Source: Marisediminicola sp040546025
GTDB taxonomy: Bacteria; Actinomycetota; Actinomycetes; Actinomycetales; Microbacteriaceae
DNA: 64,000 nucleotides
Direction: 5' to 3'
NCBI RefSeq assembly: GCF_040546025.1
Contig: NZ_JBEPNA010000003.1
Span: 62,001 to 126,000, forward strand
The position numbers and the translations under genes are program-made. Below the pieces are notes generated by a model, which was not told the origin of the DNA, ran no database searches, and saw nothing but the letters and a program-made list of their open reading frames with translations. Within the stretch, counting starts at the first letter, position 1. Every line of letters begins with the position of its first letter. Positions 42,791-52,386 of the stretch are shown here, piece by piece.

Positions 42791-44290
42791 ATGCGAATTC
42801 TGGTCACCGGTGCGACCGGTTACATTGGCGGGCGGCTCGTGCCGAAGCTTCTTGAGGCGGGCCACCAGGTGCGTGTGCTCGTGCGGAACACGGCCAAGAT
42901 GCGCGATGTGCCGTGGGCGGACCAGGTCGAGATCGTGCAGGGTGACCTCGGCGACCCCGCCTCGCTCGTCGACGCAGTGGACGGCATCGAGGCGCTCTAC
43001 TACCTTGTGCACGGAATGGGCGGTTCCGGCGATTTCGAGCAGGCCGAGAAGGAGTCGGCGATGAATGTCGCGCGTGCCGCACGGGCCGCGCATGTGCGCC
43101 GCATCGTGTACCTCGGTGGCCTGCACCCGGACGGCGAGTTGTCGCCGCACCTTCGATCTCGCGCCGAGGTCGGACGCATCCTCATCCGCTCCGGGGTTCC
43201 GACCGTTGCGCTCCAGGCCGGGGTGGTGATCGGATCCGGCTCGGCCGCGTTCGAGATGATCCGGCATCTCACCGACGTTCTGCCGTACATGCCCGCTCCC
43301 AAGTGGGTGCGCAACTTCATCCAGCCCATCGCCGTGCGCGACGTGCTGCACTACCTCGTCGAAGCGGCGGACCTGCCGCCCGAGGTCAATCGCACGTTCG
43401 ACATCGGTGGACCGGATGTGCTGCGCTACGGCCAGATGATGAACGGCTACGCGCTCGAGGCCGGACTCAAGCAGCGGGCGATCGCCGCTCTGCCGGTGCT
43501 CACTCCGTGGCTCGCCTCGCAGTGGGTCAACCTCGTCACACCGATCCCGCGCCGCCTTGCGATTCCGATTATCGCGTCGCTGCAGTACGACTGCGTGATT
43601 CACGAGCACGACATCGCGAACTACATCCCCGCTCCAGAGGGTGGGCTGACGCGGTACCGCACCGCGGTGCGACTGGCCCTCGGCCGTGTGCGCGACGGCG
43701 AGGTCGAGACGAGCTGGCTGAACTCCTCCGTCGAGGGTGCCCCGGCGAACCTCCTCCCCTCCGACCCCGACTGGACCGGCCACACGGTCTACATCGACCT
43801 CAAGGAGAAGCACACGCAGGCGTCTCCCGAGGACCTGTGGGCGGTCATCGAGGGCATCGGCGGGGACAACGGGTGGTACTCCCTGCCCGTTGCGTGGGCC
43901 GCGCGGGGTGTACTGGACAAGCTCGTCGGGGGAGTCGGCCTGCGCAGGGGACGGCGCCACGCCGAGACCCTGAACTCGGGTGACGCGCTCGACTTCTGGC
44001 GTGTCGAGGAGATCCGGCGGGGCAGCTTCCTGCGCCTGCGTGCCGAAATGAAACTGCCGGGCCGGGCGTGGCTCGAGCTCAGCGTCGAACCGGCCCCCGG
44101 AGGCGGCTCGGACTACCGCCAACGCGCGATCTTTTTCCCCCAGGGCCTCGGCGGTCGTCTCTACTGGTTCGCGATCCTCCCGTTCCACGGCATCATCTTC
44201 AACTCGATGGCCACAAAGATCACCCAGACTGCCGAAGCGAGAGCTGAGAAGTCGGTGCCGGGCGGGGAAGAGAAGGTCATCGCGGCCTAG
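42791..44290 (+). CDS. NAD(P)-binding SDR-like protein with DUF2867-like C-terminal domain
   Basis: A 499-residue protein. The N-terminal Rossmann domain starts MRILVTGATGYIGGRLVPKLLEAGHQV (GxTGYIG nucleotide motif) and resembles NmrA/YbjT-type atypical SDRs. The C-terminal domain (about 320-490) contains EEIRRGSFLRLRAEMKLPGRAWLEL and RQRAIFFPQGLGGRLYWFAILPFHGIIF, typical of the DUF2867 extension. Substrates are unknown, and a quinone- or isoprenoid-related role is only a guess. It diverges from the GH16 gene and is followed after 52 nt by a GDSL esterase. Confidence 0.88.
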   Translation: MRILVTGATGYIGGRLVPKLLEAGHQVRVLVRNTAKMRDVPWADQVEIVQGDLGDPASLVDAVDGIEALYYLVHGMGGSGDFEQAEKESAMNVARAARAAHVRRIVYLGGLHPDGELSPHLRSRAEVGRILIRSGVPTVALQAGVVIGSGSAAFEMIRHLTDVLPYMPAPKWVRNFIQPIAVRDVLHYLVEAADLPPEVNRTFDIGGPDVLRYGQMMNGYALEAGLKQRAIAALPVLTPWLASQWVNLVTPIPRRLAIPIIASLQYDCVIHEHDIANYIPAPEGGLTRYRTAVRLALGRVRDGEVETSWLNSSVEGAPANLLPSDPDWTGHTVYIDLKEKHTQASPEDLWAVIEGIGGDNGWYSLPVAWAARGVLDKLVGGVGLRRGRRHAETLNSGDALDFWRVEEIRRGSFLRLRAEMKLPGRAWLELSVEPAPGGGSDYRQRAIFFPQGLGGRLYWFAILPFHGIIFNSMATKITQTAEARAEKSVPGGEEKVIAA

Positions 44291-44342
44291 GGTGGAGGAA
44301 ACCACACGCTGCTCTGGCGAGCGCGATTACGGGGAGGCCCTC

Positions 44343-44987
44343 ATGAACGACGCACAACCGGACGGCGCGACGAGCGAGCACGACAACGGCCGCCAGCACG
44401 ACGAGCGCGACACGGTGGCGTTCCTCGGTGACAGCCTTACCGCCGGCGGGCGCTGGGCCGATTGGTTCCCTGACCTGAACGTCGTGAACCTCGGCGTCAG
44501 CGGAAGCACGACGGATGACCTGATCAGCCAGATCGATGACGTCGTGGAGCTTCGACCGGACGAGATCGTCATGCTCATCGGCACCAACGACCTCGGCACG
44601 CGCCAGACTGTCGAGCACCTCGTGCGCAACATCGAGTCGGCGTGCGTGAGGCTGCGCAAGGAACTGCCCGGTTCGCGGATGCTGGTGCAGTCGATCCTGC
44701 CCCGTGGCCGGGAGTATGCCCCCCGTCTCCAGGATGCCAACATCCACCTTCGCCAGTTCTCCTCCACCGTGCGCGCCCAGTTCCTCGACCTGTGGCCGGC
44801 GATGGCGCTGGAGGACGGCGAACTCAACCCCGAATTCTCCGGCGATCGTCTGCACCTCAACGACGCCGGCTACGAGGCGTGGCTTGGCGAGCTGCGGCCC
44901 GCCCTCGTTCGACTGCGGGAAATGCCGCCCATGACCACCCCGATTCAGATCATCAGGCCCGACCAGTACACCCGCCCCGCCCGCTGA
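44343..44987 (+). CDS. SGNH/GDSL-type esterase
   Basis: A 214-residue SGNH hydrolase without a signal peptide. Block I is GDSLTAGG (Ser nucleophile), block II is NLGVSGS, block III is GTNDLG (Asn), and block V is GDRLHLNDAGY (Asp and His). It acts on ester bonds of unknown substrate. The GGGGAGG Shine-Dalgarno favours ATG 44343. It has 28 nt to the next small gene and is likely in a transcript with the preceding SDR-like gene. Confidence 0.92.
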   Translation: MNDAQPDGATSEHDNGRQHDERDTVAFLGDSLTAGGRWADWFPDLNVVNLGVSGSTTDDLISQIDDVVELRPDEIVMLIGTNDLGTRQTVEHLVRNIESACVRLRKELPGSRMLVQSILPRGREYAPRLQDANIHLRQFSSTVRAQFLDLWPAMALEDGELNPEFSGDRLHLNDAGYEAWLGELRPALVRLREMPPMTTPIQIIRPDQYTRPAR

Positions 44988-45015
44988 CCCCAGCGGCGAC
45001 CGCTAGCGTTGACGC

Positions 45016-45363
45016 GTGACCACCTATCCCACCGCCGCCTTCCGTCGCACCGCCCTCGTACCCGGAGTGCTCGCCGCGATCGTGCTCGCGGCCGGTGCCG
45101 TGCTCGTCGGCACGGAGGGATTCACCTGGATCCGCTACGTAACGAGCATCCTCGCGCTCATCATCAGCGTCTTCGCGTGGCAATCCCGGCAGTGGTGGTG
45201 GCTCCTCGGGCTGCTTCCGATCGCGGTCGCGTGGAACCCCGTCATTGTGCTCCCGTTCGACGGCGTGGCGTGGCAGGCGGTGCAGTTTGTGGCCGCCCTC
45301 GTATTCATCGCGGCGGGCCTCCTGATCAAGGTTCCCAACCCCGAGGACCGCAACCGGCGCTGA
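45016..45363 (+). CDS. Small membrane protein (DUF6804-like)
   Basis: 115 residues with about four hydrophobic segments: residues 14-33, 41-57, 59-77 and 84-102. Distinctive features are WQSRQWWWLLGLLPIAVAWNPVIVLPF. It resembles the DUF6804 family by recollection. The function is unknown. The GTG start at 45016 is supported by the hydrophobic N-terminus beginning soon after. It follows the GDSL gene by 28 nt. Confidence 0.75.
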   Translation: MTTYPTAAFRRTALVPGVLAAIVLAAGAVLVGTEGFTWIRYVTSILALIISVFAWQSRQWWWLLGLLPIAVAWNPVIVLPFDGVAWQAVQFVAALVFIAAGLLIKVPNPEDRNRR

Positions 45364-45473
45364 CCGGTGTGGCAGGCGGGGAGAACTCGTCGCGGGCGGG
45401 GTGATAATGGAAGAAGCTAAGGGCCCGAACCAGAAGAACGGCAGCGGGCCAGGCTCAGACGATTGGGCCCCGA

Positions 45474-47072
45474 ATGACCGACAACCTCGCGCCCGTAGTG
45501 GTGTCTTCCCTCGCCTCCCCCGGCGTGATCCGCCGCGCCGACGTCGTCGTCCGCAAGGGGATGTTCACCCTCGTCAACGGCCATCTCACGCCGCGCGAAT
45601 CGATGATCGAGGATCTTCTGTTCCTCGGTTCGGTTCTTGATTCCGCTGAGATCCCGTTCTTCCTGATCCGTGACGGGGGAGACCGCCCCATCATCGCGGT
45701 CGACTTCTCGCGGCGGAAGAAGCTGCGTACTGCCCTCGCCGAGGCGTGCGCAAACGAGCCGTTCTACTCGAAGCCCGCCGGCGAGCGCGGCCGTCCGCCC
45801 GTTCTCGTGGCCGAGGGCCGACTCGCGGACGACCCGAAGGCGCGCGCCTTCACCCTCTACCGCCCGCGCATCGAGCCGCAGGGACGGCTGCGCTACGGCT
45901 CCGCGACCGGCGTCAGGGTCGAACTGTGGGAGTGGGCCGGCGACACGATCATCGCCCCCGCCGAGAACGCCCTCATGCGGAACACCCTCCTCGCCAGCGA
46001 CGCGATCGAGGGCACCGTCGACCTCTTCGGGGAGACGTGGCCCACTCTTGACGGCATGTTCGACGAGCACGCGAGCGACATCGCCTTCGACATCGACATC
46101 GTCTTCTCCTGGGTCGACGGGGCGTCGATCGACTGGCAGCGCGCGCGGGCGAAGCGCATGGAGAGCTATGTCGTCGGCGAGGGCGACAGTGCCGAGGCGC
46201 GCTACCGCCAAATCGACGAGCTCAAGTACGCGCTGCGCTCGGTGCACCTGTTCGCACCCTGGATCAGGCGCATCTTCATCGTGACAGACTCGCCGGTGCC
46301 CACCTGGCTCGACGAGCACGCGGGCGTCACCATCGTGCGCAGCGAGGACTTCTTCGTCGACACGTCGGTGTTGCCGACGCACAACTCGCACGCGATCGAG
46401 GCGCAACTCCAGCACATCCCCGGACTCTCGGAGCACTTCCTCTACTCGAACGACGACATGTTCTTCGGTCGTCCGATCTCACCCGACATGTTCTTCTCTC
46501 CCGGCGGGGTCACCAAGTTCATCGAAGCGAACACGCGCATCGGACTCGGCGAGACCCACGCCGGCCGCAGCGGGTTCGAGAACGGTGCACGGGTGAACCG
46601 CCGCCTGCTCGGCGAGAGGTTCGGCAAGATCACCACGCGTCACCTCGAACACGCCGCGACCCCGCTCCGCAAGTCGGTGCTGATCGAGCTCGAGCGCGAG
46701 TTCGCCGAGGACTTCACCCGCACGAGCGCCAGCCCGTTCCGCTCGGCGACCGACATCTCGGTGACGAATTCGCTGTATCACTACTACGCGCTCATGACCG
46801 GCCGGGCCGTCACCCAGACGCAGGCGAGCGTCAAATACGTCGACACGACCATGCGCGAGGGTCTCCGCGACCTGAAGAGGCTCCTCAAGCGGCGTTCATT
46901 CGATTTCTTTTGCCTGAACGACGGAAGCTTCCCCGAAATCGACGGGGCGGAGCGGGCGACCGCGGTGCTCTCGTTCCTCGATCGCTACTTCCCGATTCCG
47001 GCGCCATGGGAACGGGCGCCGGCGGGAGAACACTCCGGTGGGCTCGGTCGCTCGGACAGCGAAGCAGGCTGA
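45474..47072 (+). CDS. Stealth family capsular-polysaccharide-type phosphotransferase
   Basis: A 532-residue protein with all four Stealth conserved regions. CR1 is FDIDIVFSWVDG, CR2 is RQIDELKYALRSVHLFAPWIRRI, CR3 starts HLEHAATPLRKSVLIELE, and CR4 is FCLNDGSFPE. Stealth enzymes transfer a hexose-1-phosphate onto glycans, as in capsule or teichoic-type polymer synthesis. There is no signal or membrane segment, so it is cytoplasmic or peripheral. It precedes a convergent phosphodiesterase gene and no other capsule gene lies beside it. Confidence 0.9.
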   Translation: MTDNLAPVVVSSLASPGVIRRADVVVRKGMFTLVNGHLTPRESMIEDLLFLGSVLDSAEIPFFLIRDGGDRPIIAVDFSRRKKLRTALAEACANEPFYSKPAGERGRPPVLVAEGRLADDPKARAFTLYRPRIEPQGRLRYGSATGVRVELWEWAGDTIIAPAENALMRNTLLASDAIEGTVDLFGETWPTLDGMFDEHASDIAFDIDIVFSWVDGASIDWQRARAKRMESYVVGEGDSAEARYRQIDELKYALRSVHLFAPWIRRIFIVTDSPVPTWLDEHAGVTIVRSEDFFVDTSVLPTHNSHAIEAQLQHIPGLSEHFLYSNDDMFFGRPISPDMFFSPGGVTKFIEANTRIGLGETHAGRSGFENGARVNRRLLGERFGKITTRHLEHAATPLRKSVLIELEREFAEDFTRTSASPFRSATDISVTNSLYHYYALMTGRAVTQTQASVKYVDTTMREGLRDLKRLLKRRSFDFFCLNDGSFPEIDGAERATAVLSFLDRYFPIPAPWERAPAGEHSGGLGRSDSEAG

Positions 47073-47081
47073 GCCCCGCGC

Positions 47082-48044
47082 TCAGAGGGCGGCGACAGCG
47101 GCGACCGCGGCGAGCGGGAGCACGAACGGCGGCTCCGCGGTGACGTGGGGGTTCACAGCATCCGGGATCACAACCCCGTGTTCGGCGAGGATCTCCGCGG
47201 TCTCCTCCGCTGTGACCCAGGTCGACACCGTCGGGTAGTTGCCCACGGGCACCACCGAGTGAAGCACGGTGTCGTCATAGACATGCACAAGGTTGAAGGA
47301 CTGTGCTCCATCTCGACCGCGTGTGCCGCCGACCGGCACATTGAGGTCTTGGGTGTAGCAGGTGGCCGACGCGACCGAGACGGGAACCCCCGCGAACGTC
47401 GCTGTCGTCGAATAGTGCAGGTGCCCGGCGATGATGCTGCGCACATCCGAGCCCCTGATCACTTCGGCGAGCCCGTCCTGCTCACGGAGCTCCACGAGCA
47501 CGGCGAGGTCGAGAACGCTCGGCACCGGTGGGTGGTGCATCGCCAGGATGGTTCCGTGCGGTGCCGGCACCGACAGCTCCTCGGCGAGCCAGTCGAGCTG
47601 CTCGTCGGAGACGATGCCGTGGTGGTGGCCCGGGACGGTGGAGTCGAGAGCGATGATGCGAAGCCCGTTGATATCGTGCACCCGGTCAACGGGATTGGAG
47701 GTCGGCAGTTGGCCGAGGAGCTCGCGGCGGAACGTGGACCGGTCGTCGTGGTTGCCCATCACCCAGATGACCTCGGAGCCCAGCCGCTCCGCGACGGGCT
47801 CGATCATCTCCCTGAGCTTGGCGTAGGCACCCGCCTCGCCCTTGTCGGCGAGGTCTCCGGTGAAGACGATCGCCTCGGGGCGGGAGCCGGATGCTTCGAG
47901 CTCTGCGACAAGCTGCCGCAGCAGCCCCTCGCTGTCAACAGCTCCGTACAGGTGGTCAGCAGCCACCAGGTGGGTGTCGCTCAAGTGCAGAATGAAATGG
48001 TCTGGCCTCGCGTACTGGGCCCTGTAACCGGACATGACACCCAT
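47082..48044 (-). CDS. Metallophosphoesterase (CpdA-like cyclic nucleotide phosphodiesterase)
   Basis: A 320-residue calcineurin-type enzyme. Metal-binding motifs are LSDTHL, VFTGDLADKG, WVMGNHDDRS, LAMHHPP and IAGHLHYST. The order and spacing match class III cAMP phosphodiesterases such as CpdA and Rv0805. The frame is open to 48296 without further homology, so ATG 48044 is chosen. The C-terminal Ala/Val-rich tail (VLPLAAVAAVAAL) could be a weak membrane anchor. Confidence 0.9.
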   Translation of the reverse strand: MGVMSGYRAQYARPDHFILHLSDTHLVAADHLYGAVDSEGLLRQLVAELEASGSRPEAIVFTGDLADKGEAGAYAKLREMIEPVAERLGSEVIWVMGNHDDRSTFRRELLGQLPTSNPVDRVHDINGLRIIALDSTVPGHHHGIVSDEQLDWLAEELSVPAPHGTILAMHHPPVPSVLDLAVLVELREQDGLAEVIRGSDVRSIIAGHLHYSTTATFAGVPVSVASATCYTQDLNVPVGGTRGRDGAQSFNLVHVYDDTVLHSVVPVGNYPTVSTWVTAEETAEILAEHGVVIPDAVNPHVTAEPPFVLPLAAVAAVAAL

Positions 48045-48369
48045 CACAGCACCTAAAGCTTGCCAAGAGGTGAACAAACCCCGGAGAGTCTGGCCCCAAT
48101 CGAGGGTACACTCGGAGGTCCATTGCGCGCGTTGCGGGGCGTCGATGTGGAAAATCGGCCCCCGAGCCGCGTAGTCTGTTAGCAGCGCACGACGAATCCG
48201 CTTCCCGTCCCGACCTTGTCCGCAAGTTGCTCGAGGATGGATTCCGCGCCCACCGGGAAGTGTCCGTCCTCCACCGGAGGTCGTCCGGGTCGGCACCCCA
48301 GCGGTGTACGACCATCCGGCAGGTAGAGTCAGCGCCGCATTCGTTCAGCGCGCTCAGTTCAGGAGGAAC
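48045..48369. other. Gene-free divergent region between phosphodiesterase and SNF2 genes
   Basis: 325 bp. Several frames are open on both strands because of the high GC, and one plus-strand frame reads RPDLVRKLLEDGFRAHREV before running into the SNF2 gene in the wrong frame. None has a convincing start with a ribosome binding site. It presumably holds both promoters. Confidence 0.45.
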
Positions 48370-50541
48370 ATGGCTCGGTCAGGCCAGTCGAGGACGTCCC
48401 AGCGGGGGCAGTCGCCACAGAGGACAGCATCCGGTCGCCCGTCGCAGCAGCGACGAGCGCGCCACGGCGACGAGGTCGGTCTCATCCCGGTGCTTGCGCG
48501 CGCCGTGCGGGAGATCGAGGCGGCCGCCGAGCGAGGCAAGGTGGGGCCATCGAACCGCACCAAGTTCCAGGTTGTCGCGCTGCTCGTGCGGGAGGAGCGC
48601 TCGCGTGCCAAGAAAGACACCGAGGTGACCGACTCGGAGCGGGCCGAGGTGCTCAAGCGGCTCGACGGCGTCGCCACGATTCTTGCCAAGACAGCCGCGC
48701 GGGACACCTCGCTCATCCAGCTCCTCGCCGAGGAGGTCGTGGTGTCGGATACCGCGAAGGCGCTGCGCCGCGACATGCTCATGGCATCCGGTGTGCAGAT
48801 GAGCCCGGACGACCTCGTGATCACGAAGGAGCCGGTCGCTGTCGCACCGGCCGCCGAGCGCCAGGTGGTTCCGAAGTCGGTCGTTGCACGGCAGCTGTCC
48901 AACCCGTTCCTCGCCCCCGATTTCAGCCAGAGTGTGAAGGCCAAGCCGACGACCAGGCGGCTCGCCAACTGGGAGCTGCTCGAACCGCTGTTCCGCGCCT
49001 TCGAGTACGGCGCCGGCGGTCAGGCTGCGAGCATGGATCTGCCTGCCCCGACGGCGGCCGACCGCCGCGTTCCGGGCGGACGTGAGCTCTTCACCCACCA
49101 GGCCGCCTTCGTCGCGAGCGTGCGCGAGGGTCACCGTAGCTACCTGCTCGCCGACGAACCCGGACTCGGGAAGACCGCCCAGGCCCTGCTCGCCGCCGCC
49201 GCATCGAACTCCTACCCCCTGCTCGTCGTCGCGCCGAACGTCGTGAAGATGAACTGGGCGCGGGAGGTCGAACTCTGGACGCCGAACAAGACGGCGACCG
49301 TCATCCACGGCTCGGGGGAGAGCCTCGACGCCTTCGCCGACATCGTGATCGTCAACTACGACGTACTCGACCGGCACGTCGGCTGGCTGCGCACCCTCGG
49401 GTTCAAGGGTATGGTCGTCGACGAGGCCCACTTCATCAAGAACCGCGAGTCGCAGCGGTCTAGGCACGTTCTGTCGCTTGCCGACAGCATCCGCGCCCGC
49501 TCGCCGCGCGCACTCATGATCGCGCTCACGGGCACCCCGCTCATCAACACGATCGAGGACTTTCGCGCGATTTGGCAGTTCCTCGGCTGGATCGACGGCG
49601 AGAAGCCGACGGCAACCCTTCTCGACAGGCTCGAGGAAACGGGGCTCACGCCTGCCGACTTCGGCTTCTTCGCCGAAGCACGCCAGACCGTCATCGACAT
49701 GGGAATCGTGCGGCGCAAGAAGCTCGACGTCGCCTCCGACCTCCCCTCCAAGCGCATCGCCGACCTGCCGGTCGAACTCGACGACGAGGTGGGGCGCTCC
49801 ATCCGTCAGGCTGAGGAGGCCCTGTCGAAGCGCCTGCTCGACCGCTACAACCGTGGCCTGGCGCTCTCGAAGAACCCCGACGAGATCGACAGGGACGCGC
49901 TCGTGCGGCTCGTCGCCCAGGCCGAGCTCGAGGAGTCCAAGGCGGCGAAGACGGGCGAGAATGTCTTCACGATGGTGCGCAAGATTGGAACGGCCAAGGC
50001 GGTGCTCGCCGCCGACTACACCGCGCAGCTCGCCCGGTCGGTGGGCAAGGTGGTCTTCTTCGCGAAGCACATCGACGTCATGGATATCGCGGAGCAGACC
50101 CTCGCCAAGCGGGGCCTGAAGACCGTGTCGATCCGAGGTGATCAGACCGCCGCCTTCCGGCAGACCCAGGTCGACGCGTTCAATAACGATCCGGATGTCT
50201 CGGTCGTCGTGGCATCGCTCACCGCGGCCGGCGTTGGCCTCAACCTGCAGGCCGCGTCGAACGTCGTGCTCGCCGAGCTCAGCTGGACGAGCGCCGAGCA
50301 GACGCAGGCGATCGACCGCGTGCACCGCATCGGCCAGGAGGAGCCGGTCACGGCCTGGCGCATCATCGCGGCGCAGACAATCGACGCGAAGATTGCCGAG
50401 CTCATTGGCAGCAAGGCCGGCCTCGCCGCCCGTGCTCTCGACGGCGACGATTCTGCGGTGATCGGGGAGTCGAGCCTGCAGCTCGACGCGCTCATGCACC
50501 TGCTGCGCGAGGCTCTCGACGTTTCGGGCCAGTTGAACTGA
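48370..50541 (+). CDS. SNF2-type DEAD/DEAH helicase (SMARCAL1-like)
   Basis: A 723-residue protein. A basic, low-complexity N-terminus and a helical region of unknown function (about 30-235) precede the SNF2 ATPase. The Walker A region is LLADEPGLGKTAQALLAA, motif II is VVDEAHFIKN (DEAH), motif III is IALTGTPLIN, and motifs V-VI are ASLTAAGVGLNLQAA and QAIDRVHRIGQEEPV. It translocates on DNA, probably in repair or remodelling. AGGAGGA lies before ATG 48370. No restriction or toxin genes flank it, so it is probably not part of a defence island. Confidence 0.92.
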   Translation: MARSGQSRTSQRGQSPQRTASGRPSQQRRARHGDEVGLIPVLARAVREIEAAAERGKVGPSNRTKFQVVALLVREERSRAKKDTEVTDSERAEVLKRLDGVATILAKTAARDTSLIQLLAEEVVVSDTAKALRRDMLMASGVQMSPDDLVITKEPVAVAPAAERQVVPKSVVARQLSNPFLAPDFSQSVKAKPTTRRLANWELLEPLFRAFEYGAGGQAASMDLPAPTAADRRVPGGRELFTHQAAFVASVREGHRSYLLADEPGLGKTAQALLAAAASNSYPLLVVAPNVVKMNWAREVELWTPNKTATVIHGSGESLDAFADIVIVNYDVLDRHVGWLRTLGFKGMVVDEAHFIKNRESQRSRHVLSLADSIRARSPRALMIALTGTPLINTIEDFRAIWQFLGWIDGEKPTATLLDRLEETGLTPADFGFFAEARQTVIDMGIVRRKKLDVASDLPSKRIADLPVELDDEVGRSIRQAEEALSKRLLDRYNRGLALSKNPDEIDRDALVRLVAQAELEESKAAKTGENVFTMVRKIGTAKAVLAADYTAQLARSVGKVVFFAKHIDVMDIAEQTLAKRGLKTVSIRGDQTAAFRQTQVDAFNNDPDVSVVVASLTAAGVGLNLQAASNVVLAELSWTSAEQTQAIDRVHRIGQEEPVTAWRIIAAQTIDAKIAELIGSKAGLAARALDGDDSAVIGESSLQLDALMHLLREALDVSGQLN

Positions 50542-50698
50542 GGTGGGGGCTCACGCGGCACCCGAACCGAAGGGGCCGCAACTTCGCGAACCGCCCACAT
50601 CTGCTGCATTCGAGGGCCCGAACCCAACACGTGCGGGCAACTCGTGGAATCTGTGCGGTTCGTGTGATGAGCGGACCGTCAGCTGCCGGCCAGCGTTG

Positions 50699-52084
50699 TC
50701 AGGCCGCGGCGCGCTCCACCAACCGGTCGATCGCGGCGAGCGGTATCGACAACCAAGCGGGTCGGTTGCGCGCCTCGTAGACGGCCTCGTAGAGGGCCTT
50801 GTCGATCTCGAATGCATCGAGCAGCGAGCGGTTCGCCCGCAGGTCCCTGCCGGAGCGGGAGATATACCCGTCGAGGAATGCGCGCCGCGCCGCCAGCGCC
50901 CAGTCGGTCACGGACCGCCCGTGGGATTGGGCGACGGAGCCGGCGGCATAGTCAAACGAGCGCAGCATCCCGGCGACATCGCGCAGCGGGAAGTCCTCCC
51001 GTGCACGCTCGTGCATGGGGCGCATCGGCTCGCCCTCGAAATCGAGGATGATCCAGCCGCGGCCGGGCACCCAGAGCACCTGGCCGAGGTGAAAGTCGCC
51101 GTGGATGCGCTGCATGGCGGGCCAGGCGGATGTCGCGGCCCTCGTGTACACCGACTGGAGCGCCGCGCGGTGCTGCTCAATCCCCGGCACCTCCGCGACT
51201 GCCTCATCGAACCGGGCCCGCATGCTTGCGATCGTCGCGGCGATATCGTTCGGGGCGGCCGCGCGCCTCGGAAGGGCGGCGGCGAGGGTCATATGCACGT
51301 CGGCGGTGGCCTCGCCCAGGCTCCGAGCCCGCTCTGTGAAGTCCTCATCCGCTTCCGCTGCCCCGAGGGCGACGCGCCAGGCATCCTCGACCCCGGGAAA
51401 GAACTCCTGGGCGAAGGCGAGATGGCCGTGGGCGAACCCGGTCGGCTCTCCCGTGTCGTGCCACTGGCCGTTGATGTGCCCGACGGACCGTGGCACGACG
51501 GTTGAGCCTGCGCCGGCGAGGGCGCTGAGAAGCGTCACATCCGGGTTCTCGCCGTGGTGCAGCGACCGGAACACCTTGCAGATGATCGGATCGGCAGGAG
51601 TGCCGTCGAGCCCGACCATGTCAAAGATGATCGAGGTGTTCGACTGCTCGCCAGTGAGCACCCGGGAACCTCGGATTTCGACGGCGGGAGTAGTCGGCAC
51701 GCAGTGTCCGCGCGCGGCTATGCCGGGCGCGCCATCGTCGGGGAGCACGGCGCCCTCGTCGAGGATGAGACGCAGGATGGCCTTCGCGCACGCTTCGTCC
51801 CGCGGACCGTCATAGATGAACCGGGTAACGCCGTTCTCCTCGTAGCTGCCGATGAGAGCGTGCTCAAGCCCGGCGACAGGCGCAGACCTTTCGGTCAGCG
51901 GCACCTGATAGAGCAGAGGACGCTCGGCCGTGTCGAGGAACAGGTGCACGGTGATGTGAGCCTGTCCGTCCGGGTCGGGCAGATCGAAACCGCCGAGCCG
52001 ATCCCAGGACGGGGCCCGACCCTTGCCGGCGTACCAGCGCTGTTCGGTGATCCAGGTTGACAGGAATTCCGGCAGGGCGGTCAT
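50699..52084 (-). CDS. mak: Maltokinase
   Basis: A 461-residue kinase of the aminoglycoside-phosphotransferase fold that converts maltose plus ATP to maltose 1-phosphate for the GlgE alpha-glucan pathway. Family features are the cap-domain start WITEQRWYAGKGRAPSW, the loop LTGEQSNTSIIF, the catalytic block RIHGDFHLGQVL, and the metal motif WIILDFEGEPMRP. CTGGAGG precedes ATG 52084. It is the third gene of oligopeptidase-mycoredoxin-maltokinase, separate from glgE and treS, which are not in the window. Confidence 0.95.
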   Translation of the reverse strand: MTALPEFLSTWITEQRWYAGKGRAPSWDRLGGFDLPDPDGQAHITVHLFLDTAERPLLYQVPLTERSAPVAGLEHALIGSYEENGVTRFIYDGPRDEACAKAILRLILDEGAVLPDDGAPGIAARGHCVPTTPAVEIRGSRVLTGEQSNTSIIFDMVGLDGTPADPIICKVFRSLHHGENPDVTLLSALAGAGSTVVPRSVGHINGQWHDTGEPTGFAHGHLAFAQEFFPGVEDAWRVALGAAEADEDFTERARSLGEATADVHMTLAAALPRRAAAPNDIAATIASMRARFDEAVAEVPGIEQHRAALQSVYTRAATSAWPAMQRIHGDFHLGQVLWVPGRGWIILDFEGEPMRPMHERAREDFPLRDVAGMLRSFDYAAGSVAQSHGRSVTDWALAARRAFLDGYISRSGRDLRANRSLLDAFEIDKALYEAVYEARNRPAWLSIPLAAIDRLVERAAA

Positions 52085-52122
52085 GGTGCCTCCAGCTGGG
52101 TAGGGCGGGTTGTGGAGAGGTG

Positions 52123-52386
52123 TCACGCCGCGAGGCGTGCCGTGACCTCCGCGAGCGAGGGATTGGTCGCCGACGACCCGTCCGGGAACAGCACGGTCGG
52201 CACAGTCTGGTTGCCGCCGTTGATCGTCGCGACGAGTTCGGCGGTTCCGGGAACGGCTTCGATGTCGATGTCCCGGTAGGCGATGCCCGCCTTGCTGAGC
52301 TGCGACTTCAGCCGCGTGCAGTAGCCGCACCACGGGGTGGAGAACATCGTGATGCCGCCGACGTCAGGGGTGTAGTTCACAGTCAT
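52123..52386 (-). CDS. mrx1: Mycoredoxin (glutaredoxin-like)
   Basis: An 87-residue glutaredoxin-fold protein. The active site is STPWCGYCTRLK (Cys-Gly-Tyr-Cys), followed by the TVPTVLFPDGSS cis-Pro loop. This pattern is Mrx1, which reduces mycothiol mixed disulfides and thus implies mycothiol in this organism. The ATG at 52386 overlaps the stop of the upstream oligopeptidase gene (ATGA). Maltokinase follows after 38 nt. Confidence 0.95.
   Translation of the reverse strand: MTVNYTPDVGGITMFSTPWCGYCTRLKSQLSKAGIAYRDIDIEAVPGTAELVATINGGNQTVPTVLFPDGSSATNPSLAEVTARLAA

Noticed and set aside
45407..45640. Small ORF before the Stealth gene
   Set aside because: It begins plausibly but runs out of frame into the Stealth gene with an Arg/Pro-rich shadow sequence and no ribosome binding site.
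48227..48628. Plus-strand ORF of 133 codons upstream of the SNF2 gene
   Set aside because: It overlaps the SNF2 start out of frame, has no ribosome binding site and an Arg/Ser-rich shadow composition, although its first residues look briefly protein-like.
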